Shown piece by piece: positions 59,801 through 64,000 of a stretch of DNA of 64,000 bases. Below the pieces are notes generated by a model. It made no database searches and was not told where the DNA came from. It saw nothing but the letters and a program-made list of their open reading frames with translations. Where the stretch lies: assembly GCA_023055505.1 (NCBI GenBank), contig JALIRH010000001.1, forward strand, positions 100,038,283 to 100,102,282. The letters are read 5' to 3'. A program made the position numbers and the translations under genes. This DNA comes from Callipepla californica brunnescens (taxonomy: Eukaryota > Chordata > Aves > Galliformes > Odontophoridae). How positions within the stretch are numbered: position 1 is the first letter of the stretch; each line of letters begins with the position of its first letter.

Positions 59801-62800
59801 TATATTTATACATATTCTTTGTAGACACCTATCTGACAACAAATTATAAAATGAGTAATTTATTAACCCATTAGTTACACAAAGTACAGAGTTTAAAAGC
59901 TTAAGCAAGGTAAATTCAATTTAAAATACAGGATAAATGTTAGCAGTTTGAATAATGAAAGATTTGAGTTACTTAGTTTTAACTTTAAGTTAAAATGACT
60001 ATTTCCATAAGCAATATTGTAAGTAAATAAAGAGATAAGTTTTACATTCATAGCAGATTTTGAGGTATTTTTCCACCTATACATTGTTAGGCAAACATAT
60101 TAATCACTGTATTTCTAAAACTCCCTTATTTAATACGTGTATCTAATCTGTAAATTATATCTTTGTGGCAACAGAGACAGCAGGAGGTTTGGAGGAAAAC
60201 ATTCAGAACTAAACAGCATGTCTTCATTGCTGAAGTCCGGACACATTAGAACCTCTCACGTGAATGTTCTCTTCTGTAACTGCACTCAACATTAAAATTT
60301 AGGTGCAGTAAAGTCAATACAAGAAATCAAAAAGGTTAGGATCTTCCAGCAGTTAGGATCTTTCCAGAGGAAAACAAACATTACTCCTATGCTGTGAGTA
60401 GGAGATACCTATAAAAAGACTAAATTTTCTTGCTCTGACTCCTCTGGGAGGAAGGTAGAGTTAAAACATGAAGAAAAATAGAAAAGAAGAAACAGTAACT
60501 TCAGTCTGTCAGACAATGCAAACAACATTTCTAAATCTTCTAGCCAAGAGTGAGTAAAAGTTATTGTGCTAAAGGAATGATCTGTGACTGTTTTAATATT
60601 TCTTCCTTGGCTGTTTATTTCCACAGCTGATTATCACACGTAACATTGCAGCACTCTCTTACTGTATTGCTCCATTGGAGAAGAAAAAATTTGAACTTTA
60701 TTATTGATATTTAAGTGAAATCTCTAATTGTCTATTTAATCTATAAGCTAAATTTTTATTGTTGCATTTGCTTTTGCCTGTCCTGTGGAAAGTGGAAATA
60801 AACCATAATTAAATATCCTCTTTTGTTCCTTTACAAACTTCTTCATTTTAGAAGAATGAGGCCTTGCACCTTGGAGTCACTGAATAGGTGACTTCAGAAC
60901 ACTATAAACACATTTCCTGTTGAAGCAAAAAGCTTTGTTTGCTGTGTACCACAGATTAGATTCTCTCCCAGTATTAGTGTATTCATCTTGCTGAGAGGCT
61001 CCATCATTTCCACTAACGAATAACAGACTCTTTACACATTTATTCTGTCATAATTTTTGTGGTCTGATCCACACTAACTGGAGTGCAAGGACATTTGGTT
61101 GGATATACTCCTGAAACATTCTTTGTAGTGCATGCCATTATTCATTAAATGGGAAAGGATATATTTTTTTCATTTAATGGGGTGATAAAATAAAACACTT
61201 ATATTTGGGGGTTGAATTACACAGTCACAGATACCACAAAAGTAATTACAATTGGGTAGCTGTGTCACTGAGGGTCCACAGTGATGAAAAATGTACTTTA
61301 AGTGTACACTTTTGTCTTTTAAGTTGGGCTTCTTCCATAAGCCATCTGGAGAAGATTTTTAACAAGTTATTAAGGTCAGGGGTTGTTCTGAAACATGTTC
61401 CAGTGTTTCTCTGATAATTGCTTGGATTCCACCTACCTATTCTTTAACCTAGTGACATGGCTAATAGAAAGTTATTTGTTCTTTGATGCTGGGTTTTTTC
61501 AATAAGAGCTCCACTCATGCTTTCCTAACTTAAGGTTTATTCTTGGCATGAGGAAATTGTACTTAAGAAAAGTACCTATAAAATAAATAAAACTTCTTAC
61601 TCAGCCTATTAGACCTTTTCAATAAGGGTCTTTATGTTTGAGAATCACTTGAATATAAAATGTGTTTAATCAGTAAGCCCTGGCTTTTATTAAACTCAAC
61701 AATTTTTGTATTTTTATTTTTTGCTTGTGAATAGGTGCATTTTCTGTGATAGGCAATATTTCACCTTGAAACTTGATAGTAAAACCATGTATCAAAATAA
61801 TGTCCCTATTTCCCATTATGCTCAATACGAAAATGAAATATTTTATGAATATTTCTCTGCACCTGTCAAAATAAACAAAATATAATTTCAAGGATAATAT
61901 GTAATGAATTGTAAACTTCAAGTATTTCTTAATAAATAGAGTTTTCATCATTTCAATGTGGAAGATGAGTAAGATTCATGTATGCTTTTCTTTGCATATA
62001 AAACACGTCACTTTGAAATTGACTGGAAGAAATAAGGAAGCTTATGGAGTAAAGTACCATTTTGTTGCCAGTCAAAGTATTACAGTATAGACCCTTTTGA
62101 ATTTTGCTACAGAAAAGTAGATAAGATTTACTCAATATCATAGAAATCATTGTGTATTTATTTTGTGAATTAAATAATTATTGTTTACAAGACTAAGAGA
62201 AACAGCAGAGGTGTCCATGAGGAATGAAAGATGTACTCTTCATTATCTTGATATTAAAAATAAGTAAATAAATAGTAAGCATGCTAGTAATTAAAGTAAA
62301 TAACAGTTCTGACAAAACTGCCTGTTAAAAATATTTAGAAATATTAAAAGTGCTTTTAAAGGACATGAAAATGTAATGTTTTGAAAGAAGCAAATTAAAG
62401 AAAAGTAGAATATCTATTATCCTTTTTGAAATCTGAGATTGACCAAGATCTTTGGACATAAGCCGAAGACTCAAATTGTGAATTATGTTATTGTCCAAAC
62501 CATAGTGATCCTAACCAGAATCTGATGATAAAGAAAATAAGCATTTTGAATATGTAACTGGAAGAGAGTTTATCATCTGAAACTCAGAGCACTGATTAAT
62601 CATTCATGTAATTTGAACGAAGTCAGTTGGAATTATCCCAGGAATGAATATAGCCCAATTTGTTAAAGATATTATACTGTAAATACTGCACTGTGTCCAG
62701 AGATGCATCTGTTCAGCAACTTGCCTCAGCAAAATACATGAGACTCTTTGCCATTAGCTAAAAACAACCTAAACACTGAACTCAGAGTGATCACCTGGGT

Positions 62801-62870
62801 GTAAAAGTAGCCTTCAAATGAAGCACCTTGTTTTTTTTCACTTGGAGTCAGGCACAATGCTGAAAACTAT
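59736..62870. other. AT-rich DNA with a short A/TA tract, nothing else recognised
   Basis: An A-run followed by TA repeats lies at about 59769-59806. The rest shows no repeat family, gene or RNA. Confidence 0.5.
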
Positions 62871-62970
62871 TTTACAGAAGGAAAAAATATGAAAAGAGAA
62901 AAAATAATAAAAGAAAAAGGGAGAAGGCGAGAATGAGAAAGAAAGGGAAAGAGGAAAAGGGAACGGGAAT

Positions 62971-63445
62971 AAAGAGAAAGAGAAAGAAAGGAAGAGGAAG
63001 AGGAAGAGGAAGAGAGGAAGAGGAAGAGGAAGAGGAAGAGGAAGAGAAAGAGGAAGAGGAAGAGGAAGAGAAAGAGGAAGAGGAAGAGGAAGAGAAAGAG
63101 GAAGAGGAAGAGGAAGAGGAAGAGAAAGAGAAAGAGAAAGAGAAAGAGAAAGAGAAAGAGAAAGAGAAAGAGAAAGAGAAAGAGAAGAGAAGAGAAAGAG
63201 AAAGAGAAAGAGAAAGAGAAAGAGAAAGAGAAAGAGAAAGAGAGAAGAGAAAGAGAAAGAGAAAGGAAGGGAAGGGAAGGGAAGGGAAGGGAAGGGAAGG
63301 GAAGGGAAGGGAAGGGAAGGGAAGGGAAGGGAAGGGAAGGGAAGGGAAGGGAAGGGAAGGGAAGGGAAGGGAAGGGAAGGGAAGGGAAGGGAAGGGAAGG
63401 GAAGGGAAGGGAAGGGAAGGGAAGGGAAGGGAAGGGAAAGAGAAA
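62971..63445 (+). repeat. 475-bp uninterrupted purine tract of nested microsatellites
   Basis: No C or T occurs on the + strand from 62971 to 63445. Three blocks follow each other: GAAGAG-type hexamers (about 62990-63125), GAGAAA hexamers (about 63121-63262) and about 34 copies of GGGAA (about 63264-63437). Long frames of over 180 residues in several phases on both strands are products of the repeat. Purine-rich but impure sequence extends left to about 62880. Confidence 0.97.
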
Positions 63446-64000
63446 TATCCAAAGGTTAGAAAGCAATGCATGGAGGAGAGTAGTATGGTGGGGTATTCAT
63501 AATATAACACAACAGAGTACATTCACTAATAGTTTGATCTTCAAAGGATTTCAACAGAGTCATTAAAATAGGAGGGTTAGTTTTTAATGAGAAGGTATAC
63601 AAGATGCCCAGTGTAATTAGACAGTGGGCTCTGAGGATTTACAAGACTTTCGAATTTTTGAAAGAAAAGAAATAGCTGAGCAAACTGAGTTTAGCAAGAA
63701 CTGTCCCTAATATTTTGCACAACCTACATCTGCAAGTTGTTTTAATATGTATGCTTTGAACCTTGTGAGGCACTGTAAAACAACAGTTTCTTCCTTGCTA
63801 GCTGTTTCATCGAAAAATCTTGCCATGGATTGCACTTTATCCTTTCATCTTCTCTCCCTACCATTCTCCCACAGTGAAAGCTATCCTTTTTGTTTACTAG
63901 TTAATCTGGCATGTATACTTCACTTGTGTGCAGCATAGTTTAGCAGGGTCAGTAAGTAAAAAGGCGACAACACTTTCATGGAGTACTTTTTTTCCCCTTT
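63446..64000. other. Nothing recognised
   Basis: AT-rich DNA up to the window end, no feature seen. Confidence 0.5.

Noticed and set aside
62838..63522. Open frames of about 190-215 codons over the purine tract
   Set aside because: Pure GA repeats contain no stop codon on either strand in most phases. Peptides are Leu/Phe/Ser/Pro or Glu/Lys/Arg/Gly repeats only.
1..64000. CRISPR arrays, bacterial operons, riboswitches, phage attachment sites
   Set aside because: The window is plainly vertebrate DNA. The regular repeats found are microsatellites or the gag heptad array, without unique spacers.

Overview
The window reads as a bird nuclear genome, most likely chicken or a close galliform. The reasons are many CR1 LINE pieces (3'-end tails and degenerate reverse transcriptase), two short mariner-type elements of the chicken Galluhop kind, LTR pieces of the bird ERV-L type, and AT-rich intergenic DNA rich in microsatellites. 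I see no convincing host protein-coding gene, apart from one weak exon candidate near 21.1 kb. Outside the repeats the window looks like a gene desert or a very large intron.

The centrepiece is a complete 7,156-bp LTR retroelement at 22512-29667, on the minus strand. Its two 574-bp LTRs look identical by eye and it is flanked by a perfect 5-bp target duplication (aactg). Read on the minus strand, the order is: 5' LTR (29667-29094); a primer-binding site that is part of a complete tRNA-Lys(CTT) sequence including the CCA tail; a leader with a 12-nt palindrome; an 818-residue Gag with 43 uninterrupted heptads; a single in-frame UAG; a 1,061-codon protease-RT-RNase H-integrase frame with all catalytic residues visible; a polypurine tract; and the 3' LTR. 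There is no env. Gag and Pol share one frame, so Gag-Pol would be made by reading through the UAG. The Pol type, the 5-bp duplication and the LTR ends fit class III (ERV-L-like) elements. The coiled-coil Gag recalls the chicken ENS-1/ERNI retroviral family, but I could not test that assignment.

The left flank (1-22.5 kb) holds CR1 tails at the window start and at 7.1, 7.9, 10.0, 12.7, 16.1 and 21.7 kb, an old ERV-L-type solo LTR at 13.04-13.47 kb, a TTTTA repeat at 0.7 kb and a large GGAA/GGGA tract at 15.4-15.6 kb. The right flank (29.7-64 kb) holds old CR1 pieces (36.3, 38.2, 46.1, 46.4-48.9 and 58.6-59.7 kb), an LTR fragment at 37.2 kb, the two mariner elements (39.8 kb with a CR1 inside it, and 50.2 kb), and a 475-bp strand-pure purine tract at 62.97-63.45 kb.

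The parts of the retroelement fit together as a potentially mobile unit: promoter LTR, primer site, capsid protein, enzyme polyprotein and second-strand primer are all present and undamaged. The most unusual parts are the full-length tRNA copy at the primer site, the giant heptad array in Gag, and the single stop codon between the two frames.
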